Part shown: positions 1 through 7,476 of the stretch, one piece after another | Layout of the letters: each line of letters begins with the position of its first letter | How positions within the stretch are numbered: position 1 is the first letter of the stretch | NCBI GenBank assembly: GCA_029938605.1 | Contig: JAOZUO010000083.1 | Span: 1-34,580 of the forward strand | Length of the DNA stretch: 34,580 bases | Direction of reading: 5' to 3' | Source: Deltaproteobacteria bacterium | GTDB taxonomy: Bacteria > Myxococcota_A > Polyangia > HGW-17 > JAJRWW01 | Made by a program: the position numbers and the translations under genes | Notes under the pieces: model-generated | What the model saw: only the letters and a program-made list of their open reading frames with translations | Database searches by the model: none | Told to the model about the DNA's origin: nothing

Positions 1-421
<421 letters not shown>

Positions 422-437
422 AAACTGGTGAGATGAT

Positions 438-531
438 CCGGAACTTTCGTTCCGGTTACTCTGAAAAATGGTTGAAGACTTAATCGTCTTCATTTGGATT
501 CCACGAACATGTTCCGTACACTACGTACGGA
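438..531 (-). other. three perfect hairpins in the 16S rRNA leader
   Basis: Three separate perfect inverted repeats follow one another between the boxA and the 16S 5' end: CCGGAAC/GTTCCGG at 438-455 with a 4-nt loop, TGAAGAC/GTCTTCA at 473-492, and TCCGTAC/GTACGGA at 513-531. In the precursor rRNA these should fold as local stem-loops close to the processing site. They may guide folding or RNase processing; that role is an inference. Confidence 0.6.
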
Positions 532-546
532 TTTCATTTCGATCTG

Positions 547-566
547 CTATTCAGTTTTCAAAGATC
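547..566 (-). promoter_or_regulatory. rRNA leader boxA antitermination site
   Basis: The minus strand reads GATCTTTGAAAACTGAATAG, which closely resembles the boxA-type element (CTTTGAAAACT) in many bacterial rRNA leaders. It lies downstream of the rRNA promoters and about 125 nt before the 16S 5' end, the expected position for Nus-factor loading. Confidence 0.6.
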
Positions 567-600
567 GACTTGCTGTCACAAGAACCGAACCGAGCCAACA

Positions 601-628
601 ATCTTATCGAAGCCCGGTCGGCTGTCAA
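601..628 (-). promoter_or_regulatory. rRNA promoter, proximal
   Basis: On the minus strand a perfect -35 box TTGACA (628-623) is separated by 16 nt from a -10 box TAAGAT (606-601). Transcription would start near 594 and run through the boxA into the 16S gene. Confidence 0.7.
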
Positions 629-701
629 GGGCTAAAAGTACTGCCCTTTCCACCTGCTCTCTAACTGATCCCCTTTGGGATTCCGTGTCGAGCGAGAACG
701 G

Positions 702-730
702 GTTGTACTCTCTCGACCGAACACTGTCAA
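702..730 (-). promoter_or_regulatory. rRNA promoter, distal
   Basis: A second minus-strand promoter has a perfect TTGACA (730-725), a 17-nt spacer and TACAAC (707-702). Tandem promoters about 100 bp apart are typical of rRNA operons. Confidence 0.6.
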
Positions 731-1045
731 CAAAAAATACAAACAATTTGGAAACCCTGTCATATTGTCACAAGCACCGAAAATCAATGCTGTTTTTGCG
801 ATGGAAAAGCGGCCATTGATCCCAAGATCTTCGCCTTGTTGGGGGGCAACCACTCCTCGTAAGCCATTATTTCGGACTCCGTCGTACATGTCCGACGGAT
901 CGATTGCTGGATCCAGTGCGTTCGGGGCCCTCCTACCGATCGCCGCGCAGCACTTGCGCCTTCCGCCCCGCCTAGGCTACCATGGGCCACTCCGAAACAC
1001 CTCGTAAAATGCGGTCTCACCGCGCAGCCTTTAAAGGAAGTCCAT
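731..1045. other. intergenic region between rRNA promoters and the MCE gene
   Basis: About 315 bp without a credible gene. The left end (731-780) is AT-rich and may hold further upstream rRNA promoter elements (a minus-strand GTGACA at 771-766 and an ATGACA at 763-758, neither with a convincing -10). The right end carries the ribosome-binding site AAAGGAAG at 1033-1040 for the MCE gene. A weak plus-strand pair, TTGCGC and TACCAT with an 18-nt spacer, lies near 974-1003. Open frames on both strands here overlap rRNA promoter DNA and look like noise. Confidence 0.5.
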
Positions 1046-2071
1046 TTGCGTAGCCGAAGTCTGCAAATCAAGGTTGGCCTCCTGGTCTTGGTGGCCCTGG
1101 GTGTGCTCGGCGGGTTCATCTTCGCCCTGGGACATTTCTCTACATCCAAGGGTGAGGTGTTCTACGTCGACTTCAAGTTCGTGGGCAACCTGGCCGAGGG
1201 AGCTCCGGTGAAGGTATCGGGCATCAAGGTCGGCAAGATCCGTGAGATTCAGTTTCACGCCGGCAAGTACGACGCTAAGCTCAAACGTCGCGTGTTCGTA
1301 CGGGTGAAGATCTGGGTGGAGGACCGAGCGCTCAAGGCCATCCGCACGGATTCCAACTTTTACATTAATACGCAGGGCGTTTTAGGGGAGCAGTATCTGG
1401 AGATTACGCCGGGCAACCTGGACGACAAGAAGCAGCGTCGCATCGCCGCCGGTGAGATCCGCCGGGGTGAGGACCCTCCGAGGGCGGACCTCATCGTAGC
1501 TCGGCTCTACACCTTTTTAGAGACGGTTACCGACCTGCTCAAAAGCGAGCGGCAGACCATCGTTGACGTGGTTAAAAACGCCGGAAAGTCCCTGGAAACG
1601 CTGAATAAAATGCTCGTTGAGAACCGAACCAGAGTCACCACGCTCCTGGATGACACCGACAAGCTGGTGGTGGAGGCCACAGGGTTGACCAAGGACGTAC
1701 GTCATGGCCTGGATGGAGGCCGGTCCATCCGCTCTACCCTCGCCAACGTGAACCGGGTCACCTACACCCTGTCCAGGGAGCTGGATCCACTGCTGGCCAA
1801 AACCAAGAAGGCCTTGGACAGCGCCGCTGAGCTGGGCAAAATTATCGGCCCCGAACAGCGAAAGAAGCTGCTGGCCATCCTGGACCGCATTCTGGAGATC
1901 ACCGGTAAGGTGGATACCATGGCCGGCGACGCCGCGGTCATCGTGTCGTCCGTGCGGCGCGGCCAGGGCACCGCTGGTGCCTTTGTCATGGACCGGGAGA
2001 TCTATGAAGACGTCAAGGAGATGGTGCGCGATCTGAAGCGTAACCCCTGGAAGTTCTTCTGGAAGGAATAG
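1046..2071 (+). CDS. MCE/MlaD family lipid-transport protein (first of two)
   Basis: 341 aa. A short basic N-terminus and one membrane anchor (about residues 10-29) precede an MCE domain (about 36-115) with the typical VSGIKVGKI turn; a long helical region and the tail motif RGQGTAGAFVMDREIYEDVK follow. MCE proteins bind lipids in the periplasm and feed them to or from an ABC transporter (MlaEF-type). The start is TTG at 1046, chosen because AAAGGAAG lies 5 nt upstream and the membrane anchor follows at once. The next gene, 26 bp downstream, is a paralogue with the same layout. No MlaE permease or MlaF ATPase is in the window, so the direction of transport and the partner are unknown. Confidence 0.85.
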   Translation: MRSRSLQIKVGLLVLVALGVLGGFIFALGHFSTSKGEVFYVDFKFVGNLAEGAPVKVSGIKVGKIREIQFHAGKYDAKLKRRVFVRVKIWVEDRALKAIRTDSNFYINTQGVLGEQYLEITPGNLDDKKQRRIAAGEIRRGEDPPRADLIVARLYTFLETVTDLLKSERQTIVDVVKNAGKSLETLNKMLVENRTRVTTLLDDTDKLVVEATGLTKDVRHGLDGGRSIRSTLANVNRVTYTLSRELDPLLAKTKKALDSAAELGKIIGPEQRKKLLAILDRILEITGKVDTMAGDAAVIVSSVRRGQGTAGAFVMDREIYEDVKEMVRDLKRNPWKFFWKE

Positions 2072-2097
2072 GCTGAGGGTTTCGACCCCGCGAAACC

Positions 2098-3144
2098 ATG
2101 CAAGACGAGCGGCTGCATATGATCGTCGGCCTGATCCTGCTCCCACTCATCGTGGCGGGGATCATCGGCGTGCTGATCATCGGAAGTCGGCCCCTGCGCC
2201 CCTCGGTGCACTTCTCCGTGGAGTTTGACTATGTGGGCCAACTGGCCGCCGGATCCAAGGTGAAGATGGCCAACATGGAGATCGGCAAGGTCAAGCACAT
2301 CACCTTTGTCGACAAGGTCGTCAACGGCAAGCCGGTGCGGCGGGTGCGGGCGTACCTCTGGATCTACAAGCGCCATCAACACCAGGTCTACCGGAACTCC
2401 CAAGCCTTCATCGCATCGGCCAGCCTCATCGGAGAGCGCCACCTGGAACTGGCGGCGCCCGACATCGCGCCAGACAAGATCATTCAATCCGGGGACGTGC
2501 TCCAGGGAAAGTCCGCCTCCTACCTGGACCGGTTCCTCGCGCTGGGCTACCAGAACCTCGTGGTGGCCCAAGACCTCGCAGACACTCTCAAGCCTCACTG
2601 GAAGCGGCTGACCACCGGCCTGGCCACCGCCCAGAAGGAGCTCGAGCGACTGCGCGCGCACGAAACCCACATCCGCCTCCTGGTCAAGCGTGCCGAGGCG
2701 ACGGCCCAGGACGCCAAGGGGAGCTACAGAACCCTGCAGGCCGCCACGGACGACTTCCGCGCTCTCAAGCGCCTGGAGTACAAATGGAAAGGTCTGGCGC
2801 GCCGCACCCGCAAGGGGGTGGGCCCACTGGTGAAGGATGTGGAGCGACTCATCACCCTGCTTGACTCCCTGGTGGTGGTCATGAAACAGCGCGCCGGGCC
2901 CGCCGTAAAGCTCATGCGCACCCGCGCCGACCGTATCGCCGCGCGGTTCAAGCGCATCGAGAAGTGGCTCGCGGTGGTACAGAAGTACGTGGAGACCGGC
3001 CGGGGCACCGTGGGAGCCTTCCTGAAGGAGCGCGAGCTCTGGGACGACTTCAAGGCCTCGGGCAAGATCATCCGCCAGAAAATCTGGCTCAACATCACCC
3101 GCCCCAAAAAGACCACCGTCAAGGGCCACCCCGCGCTCCCCTAA
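2098..3144 (+). CDS. MCE/MlaD family lipid-transport protein (second of two)
   Basis: 348 aa. It has the same plan as the preceding gene: an N-terminal membrane segment (about residues 7-27), an MCE domain (about 33-115; VKMANMEIGKVKHITF is recognisable), a long alpha-helical stalk with many charged residues, and a C-terminal block, GRGTVGAFLKERELWDDFK, clearly related to the tail of the first protein. The two probably form a mixed hexameric MCE ring or a periplasmic lipid tunnel (inference from the family). The start is ATG at 2098. The stop codon TAA at 3142 is also the first three bases of a 14-bp tandem repeat. The gene is convergent with the POT transporter. Confidence 0.85.
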   Translation: MQDERLHMIVGLILLPLIVAGIIGVLIIGSRPLRPSVHFSVEFDYVGQLAAGSKVKMANMEIGKVKHITFVDKVVNGKPVRRVRAYLWIYKRHQHQVYRNSQAFIASASLIGERHLELAAPDIAPDKIIQSGDVLQGKSASYLDRFLALGYQNLVVAQDLADTLKPHWKRLTTGLATAQKELERLRAHETHIRLLVKRAEATAQDAKGSYRTLQAATDDFRALKRLEYKWKGLARRTRKGVGPLVKDVERLITLLDSLVVVMKQRAGPAVKLMRTRADRIAARFKRIEKWLAVVQKYVETGRGTVGAFLKERELWDDFKASGKIIRQKIWLNITRPKKTTVKGHPALP

Positions 3145-3183
3145 GGGTCGGGCCCTAAGGGTCGGGCCCTAAGGGTCGGGCCC
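3142..3183. repeat. 14-bp tandem repeat x3 at a convergent gene end
   Basis: Three perfect copies of TAAGGGTCGGGCCC lie head to tail, and the first TAA is the stop codon of the second MCE gene. Each copy ends in the palindrome GGGCCC, so neighbouring copies can pair (GGGCCC, 8-nt loop, GGGCCC). Together with its position between two convergent genes, this suggests a bidirectional terminator, though there is no T-tract. Confidence 0.8.
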
Positions 3184-3186
3184 TAT

Positions 3187-4680
3187 CTACTCTTTGCTCA
3201 ACACCTCGCCCGGGTCCATGCGCCCACTCTTTTTGTCCATGTGGTTGACCACCAGGCGGAATATGAACAGCGCCACCCCGGCGGTGAAGCCAACGCCGAC
3301 GAAGTAGTACCAGATGTGGTGAGCATGAGAGTAGAAGAGCTCACGCTGGGCCGCGGTGAGATCGGAGATCTCCGCGATGTCGGCGAAGCGGGGCATCTGG
3401 AAAAACACATGGTCCCCACCGCCCTCGACGTGCACCAGATTCCGAAGGCCGTCGATGAGGGGCAGCTGTTTGGGGTTCGGGCAGTAGGCCTGCAGCATGA
3501 AGCCGGAGATGAAAAAGCCCACGAGGGCCGAGATGGCGCTGTGCATGTGGGAGAACCCCAGGTAGGTGCCCTCCTCACCCTTGGGCGCCTGGAGGGAGAA
3601 GTACTCCAGGAACCGCGGGGAGATGAAGCACTCGGCCAAACCCTGAAGAGCGATACCGACAATCATCATCACCGTGATGGGATGCAACACCGTCAGCCAC
3701 ACGTTCACCTCGGCGCCCGTGTACTGCACCAGGGTGGTGGAGAAGGCCATGGCCGCCGCGGAGAACGGCATGATCAGCATCCCCACCATGATGGAGGTCA
3801 CCGCCCGACGCTTCTTCATGAGCTGGGTGACCAACACGACGAAGAGCACCACCACCAGCGGGTTCACGTTGGCCAGCCACTCAGGCTTGGCACCCTCCCC
3901 CAGCAGCCGGATGACGTACTTGGGCATGGTGGAGTACATCTGCATCTGGATCAGCCAGAACCCGGACACGATGATCGTGAGGACCATGAGCCGCACGTTG
4001 GTCAGGATGCGCCCGGCGGACGTGAGGATCTCACGCGCGGACTTGCGCTCCTCCTTGGCCTCGGTGGGCTTGAAGATCAGCAGGGCCACCAGGAGCGCCA
4101 GCACGGCCATGGCCGCCGAGAAAAAGTTCACGTACTCGAGGCCCACACCCTGCCGGATCCAAGGCACCACGGTCTTGCCGCCGAAGGCGCCGATGTTGAC
4201 CACCCAGTAAAATAGCGAGTAGGCCCGGGCCCTATTGGCCGCGTTGGTGGTCTTGGCCACCGTCCCGGTAATGAGCGGCTTGATGAACGAGCCCCCCACC
4301 ATGGCCATGGAGAGAAACAGAATCACCATGGGCTTGGAAGAGACAATCCCCAGGAAGAAGTACCCCACAGCGAGCAGCCCGAACGCGAGAATCAGCCCAG
4401 CCTTGAAGCCGATGCGGTCGGAGATACCGCCCACGAAGGGTGGCAGCAGGTACACGCCGCCGTAAAACAGCCCGGCCACAAAGCCCGTCTCCGTGTCCGA
4501 GAACCCGGCCACCCGGGTCAAGTACAGCGTCAGAACGATGAAGAACCCGTAGTAGGCCGCCCGCTCGCAAAGCTCCATCAGGTTTGCGAACCAGAAGGTC
4601 GAGGGGAACCGCCAGGTGGAACCCGGGGCCGATTCTTTGTCGGTGGTACGCTGCTCGTCGGGGGGGGTGTCTTTACTCAT
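3187..4680 (-). CDS. POT/PTR2 family proton-coupled oligopeptide transporter
   Basis: 497 aa inner-membrane MFS protein with about 12-14 hydrophobic segments. The POT signature is at the N-terminus: ELCERAAYYG near residues 36-45 contains the ExxER proton-coupling motif, and the loop GGISDRIGFK follows the second or third helix. The family imports di- and tripeptides with protons; some members carry nitrate or other solutes, so the substrate is not certain. ATG at 4680 is preceded by AGGAG at good distance. The gene starts 41 bp after the end of the upstream lipoprotein gene on the same strand and may share its promoter. Its 3' end faces the second MCE gene across 42 bp filled by the 14-bp repeat. 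Confidence 0.9.
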   Translation of the reverse strand: MSKDTPPDEQRTTDKESAPGSTWRFPSTFWFANLMELCERAAYYGFFIVLTLYLTRVAGFSDTETGFVAGLFYGGVYLLPPFVGGISDRIGFKAGLILAFGLLAVGYFFLGIVSSKPMVILFLSMAMVGGSFIKPLITGTVAKTTNAANRARAYSLFYWVVNIGAFGGKTVVPWIRQGVGLEYVNFFSAAMAVLALLVALLIFKPTEAKEERKSAREILTSAGRILTNVRLMVLTIIVSGFWLIQMQMYSTMPKYVIRLLGEGAKPEWLANVNPLVVVLFVVLVTQLMKKRRAVTSIMVGMLIMPFSAAAMAFSTTLVQYTGAEVNVWLTVLHPITVMMIVGIALQGLAECFISPRFLEYFSLQAPKGEEGTYLGFSHMHSAISALVGFFISGFMLQAYCPNPKQLPLIDGLRNLVHVEGGGDHVFFQMPRFADIAEISDLTAAQRELFYSHAHHIWYYFVGVGFTAGVALFIFRLVVNHMDKKSGRMDPGEVLSKE

Positions 4681-4721
4681 GTGCGCTCCTCGTGGAGCGG
4701 CACCATATCATGTGGATTGGT

Positions 4722-6272
4722 CTACTGGGCGCCGAAGATACCGCGGAGGTTCGTGGGCGTGGTTCCCAGCTCCAGGGCGATGGAAAAACCATCCACGAAG
4801 CGCCGGTTGCCCTCGCTGTCGAGGGCCTGGGTGCAATGCTCGATGACCACGGTGGCGTCCATGGTGTCCTGGACCATGGTGCCGTCGCCGTCGATGCAGG
4901 TGTCCACGGCTTCGATGGTGGGATCCCCGTCCAGGTTCAGATCCAGGAAGATCTCCACCCCGTCGTCGTCCACATCGATGTCCGGCGCGCGCACGTCGGA
5001 CTTGCACCGGTAGTTTTCCATGTCGCCACAGTCATCATTGCTCTCGCAAAAAAGCAGCGGGAGCATCATCTCGACGCCGTCTCTCCGGGGCACGCAGATC
5101 CGTACGGTGGGCAGCGACAGCACCGCGCCCACCGACCCCACGATAATGTCGAGCAGGGTGGAGTTCTCGTCGCCGCCAAGGAAGTCCGCGGCGATGTTCG
5201 GTACCAGGTCCAGGCTCCGCCCCGAGAGGACTCCACCGAGCAGGCCGTCGGTCAGATGTAGCCCGTACTGGTCGATGGTCACGTCCGCAACGAGCATGGC
5301 GTTGGTGAGGTTCAGCTCCATGGGGCGCCCCTCCAGATCCACCACGAAGGAGAACCGGGACGGCCCGGCGTACAGCACGCCCCCCTCCACCCGGCCCGAG
5401 CGGAAGACGATCATCGCCTCGGACAGGTCCTCAGTGAGCCCCAGGGCGTCGATGGGGATGGTCTCGTCCACGCCGTCTTCAGTGATCATCGGGTTGCAGC
5501 CCTCATCAGCCTCGCCGTTGCAGTTGTTGTCGAAGCCGTCCCCGCAGATCTCCGCCTGGTCGGGGTGAATGAGCTGCGCATCCCAGTGATCCGGCGCGTC
5601 GGGCCAGTCCGACGGGATTCGGTCGTCGCAGTCGCCATCCTCCAGGGTGTAACCGTCACCGTCGTAGTCGGCCGTGTCCGTGGAGGGCGTGTAGTCCGTG
5701 CCGTCGAAGGTCTCGTCCGCCATGCCGTTGCAGTCGTTGTCCACGCCATCCCCCGGGATGTCCGTGGCGTTGGCGGGGGTGATGGTGGCGTCCCAGTCGT
5801 TGCAGTCCGCGTCCGTATCGCCCACGGCTCCGGCGGTGCGCTCCCCGTCGTCGTCCTGATCCGGCGCGAAGGTGCCCACCAGGAAAGTGAAGTTCACGCA
5901 GTCGTCGTCAACATCGGAGTCCAGCCCGAAAAACTCCATGGGGATGATGATCTCGGCCACCTCCATGGAGTCGTCGATGTAGGGGTTGGCGATGGAACCC
6001 AGGGGCCCCAGGAGGTTGTCCGTGTCTCCGTCGAAGTCCAGGTCGATGCCCCGCGAAGGCGAGGCAATGCCCAGGTGATTCACCAGGGTCTGGTGGCTGC
6101 CGCCAAAGACCGGAACGGGGTCGTCCTGACAGTCACCGATATACACGTCCGGGCGCACAATGGCGTCCGAGCCCGCATCCAAATTGTTGTTGTCTCCAGG
6201 GCTGTCGTCGCCACAGCCAACGGCGAAAAGTACCGGAACGGCGACCAACAGGGAAACCAGCGCAATCTTCAT
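4722..6272 (-). CDS. lipoprotein with MopE-type Asp/Asn-rich metal-binding repeats
   Basis: 516 aa. A signal peptide ends in FAVGC, so Cys20 is the likely lipidated residue (Ala at -3 is slightly off consensus). A short D/N-rich linker follows. Residues about 138-260 hold two MopE-like modules: each has an Asp-rich DDDG or YDGDGY start, a D-C-N-D or D-C-D-D block, and a GDGVDNDCNG or GDGFDNNCNG end with a Cys pair. In this family such loops bind calcium and are read as extracellular. The rest (about 265-516) is beta-rich with a D-rich stretch near the C-terminus and has no family I recognise. The protein is probably on the outer-membrane surface. RBS AGAAGGAG precedes ATG 6272, and a good promoter lies at 6353-6324. 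Confidence 0.85.
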   Translation of the reverse strand: MKIALVSLLVAVPVLFAVGCGDDSPGDNNNLDAGSDAIVRPDVYIGDCQDDPVPVFGGSHQTLVNHLGIASPSRGIDLDFDGDTDNLLGPLGSIANPYIDDSMEVAEIIIPMEFFGLDSDVDDDCVNFTFLVGTFAPDQDDDGERTAGAVGDTDADCNDWDATITPANATDIPGDGVDNDCNGMADETFDGTDYTPSTDTADYDGDGYTLEDGDCDDRIPSDWPDAPDHWDAQLIHPDQAEICGDGFDNNCNGEADEGCNPMITEDGVDETIPIDALGLTEDLSEAMIVFRSGRVEGGVLYAGPSRFSFVVDLEGRPMELNLTNAMLVADVTIDQYGLHLTDGLLGGVLSGRSLDLVPNIAADFLGGDENSTLLDIIVGSVGAVLSLPTVRICVPRRDGVEMMLPLLFCESNDDCGDMENYRCKSDVRAPDIDVDDDGVEIFLDLNLDGDPTIEAVDTCIDGDGTMVQDTMDATVVIEHCTQALDSEGNRRFVDGFSIALELGTTPTNLRGIFGAQ

Positions 6273-6323
6273 AGGACTCTCCTTCTATCAGTATGAACTA
6301 CTTACAAGTGTAGACTCTAGCTC

Positions 6324-6353
6324 AGCATAGGTCGAATTGACGAGTCCGGTCAA
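6324..6353 (-). promoter_or_regulatory. sigma70-type promoter of the MopE-repeat lipoprotein gene
   Basis: The minus strand has TTGACC (6353-6348), an 18-nt spacer and TATGCT (6329-6324). Transcription would start near 6317, giving a leader of about 45 nt before ATG 6272. Confidence 0.55.
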
Positions 6354-6486
6354 GGAGTCGGGCGGTCGTAGCACGCCTGATCACTCTCCATCGGGCCAAC
6401 AGCAGAAACAGATGTGCTACCTAAGACGCGCTACGTTGTATATACTCTCCGAACCTTTAACGTCATCTCTCAGGAGGCATACAACG

Positions 6487-7269
6487 ATGAAAGTCCTAAG
6501 TGGCTTGATGGCAAGCATCATGCTCGTGACCCTGGCCGCCGCCGGCTGCGGCATCCCCGAAGAACAGCACAACAAGGCGCTGGCAAAAAACAAAAAGCTC
6601 CAGCGAGAGCTCAACGAGCTCAAGCTCCTGTCGGAGAAGCAGCAGGGGCAGCTCTCCGCCCTCGAGACCGACCTCAAGAAGGTGAGAGACAGCTTCGAGT
6701 CCCGGCTCGCCGCCAAGAAGGCTGAGCTGGCCCGTAAGCTGGCCGAGCTGGCCATCGCCAAGCAGGCCGCCGAGGAGCTGGCCAAGATCAAGAAGGAGCT
6801 GGCCGCGCAAAAGGCGCTGCAGGATCAGCTCAAGCAGCAGTTCCAGGCCATGATCTCGGCCGGGAAGCTTCAGCTGGTCAACATCAATGGTCGCCTGGTG
6901 ATCAAGATGGCCTCAAAGATCCTCTTCAAGTCCGGGCGAGCCAAAACCTCGAGGAAAGGCTCGGGCACCCTCAAATCCATCGCCGGGATCCTGAAAAAAA
7001 TCGACCGGCACTTCCAGGTGGCCGGTCACACGGACAACGTGCCCATGAAGAGCCGTAGGTTCAAGGACAACTGGGCCCTGTCCGCCCGCCGGGCCGCGGT
7101 GGTCGTGCGCCTGCTCGAGAAGGCCGGGGTCCCCGGAAACCGACTCAGCGCCGCCGGCTTCAGCCAGTTCCAGCCCGTCGCCTCCAACAACACCAAGGTG
7201 GGCAAAGCCAACAACCGCCGCATCGAGATCACCCTCCTTCCCTCCATCCCCGGCCAAGTCAAAGACTAA
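6487..7269 (+). CDS. OmpA/MotB-domain peptidoglycan-associated lipoprotein
   Basis: 260 aa from ATG 6487. A longer in-frame reading begins at 6337, but AGGAGG at 6472-6477 and a lipoprotein signal starting at 6487 fix this start. The lipobox LAAAGC makes Cys21 the lipidated residue. Residues about 25-125 form a highly charged coiled coil rich in Lys, Glu, Leu and Ala. Residues about 130-255 are an OmpA-like domain: AGHTDNVPM has the peptidoglycan-binding Asp183, followed by WALSARRA with Arg201, GFSQFQP and NNRRIEI. The coiled coil may span part of the periplasm, so the protein would tie the outer membrane to the wall, like Pal or a MotB relative. There is no linked flagellar or Tol gene. Confidence 0.88.
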   Translation: MKVLSGLMASIMLVTLAAAGCGIPEEQHNKALAKNKKLQRELNELKLLSEKQQGQLSALETDLKKVRDSFESRLAAKKAELARKLAELAIAKQAAEELAKIKKELAAQKALQDQLKQQFQAMISAGKLQLVNINGRLVIKMASKILFKSGRAKTSRKGSGTLKSIAGILKKIDRHFQVAGHTDNVPMKSRRFKDNWALSARRAAVVVRLLEKAGVPGNRLSAAGFSQFQPVASNNTKVGKANNRRIEITLLPSIPGQVKD

Positions 7270-7278
7270 ACCTGGCCC

Positions 7279-7398
7279 CCTGGCTCGCGATCCTGCGCGA
7301 TATCCTTCGTAAGCTCCTGCGGTGCGTGCTCGCGTACTCAAGTACGCTCCGCGCGCTCCTCGTCGCTTCCTCGGCTATCGCTGGTCTCACGAGCCAGG
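7279..7398. repeat. inverted-repeat intergenic element, copy A
   Basis: A 120-bp element is bounded by a perfect 9-bp inverted repeat, CCTGGCTCG (7279-7287) and CGAGCCAGG (7390-7398). The repeat extends imperfectly inward on both sides (GCGATA and CC blocks). At its centre is a second palindrome, GCGTACT-CA-AGTACGC (7332-7347). It lies between the 3' ends of two convergent genes. A shorter element of the same design is at 13417-13479. It could act as a terminator hairpin or belong to a dispersed REP/MITE-like family. Confidence 0.65.
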
Positions 7399-7476
7399 CA
7401 GCCAGGTTTCCCCATTTTGGCGAAGAGGGGAAAAGTATATATCTCCCGGCAAAGCCTCGGGGACTCCGATTAGATG

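Noticed and set aside
675-1007. Open reading frames on both strands in the region upstream of the 16S gene
   Set aside because: They overlap rRNA promoters, have no ribosome-binding site or recognisable protein character, and look like chance frames.
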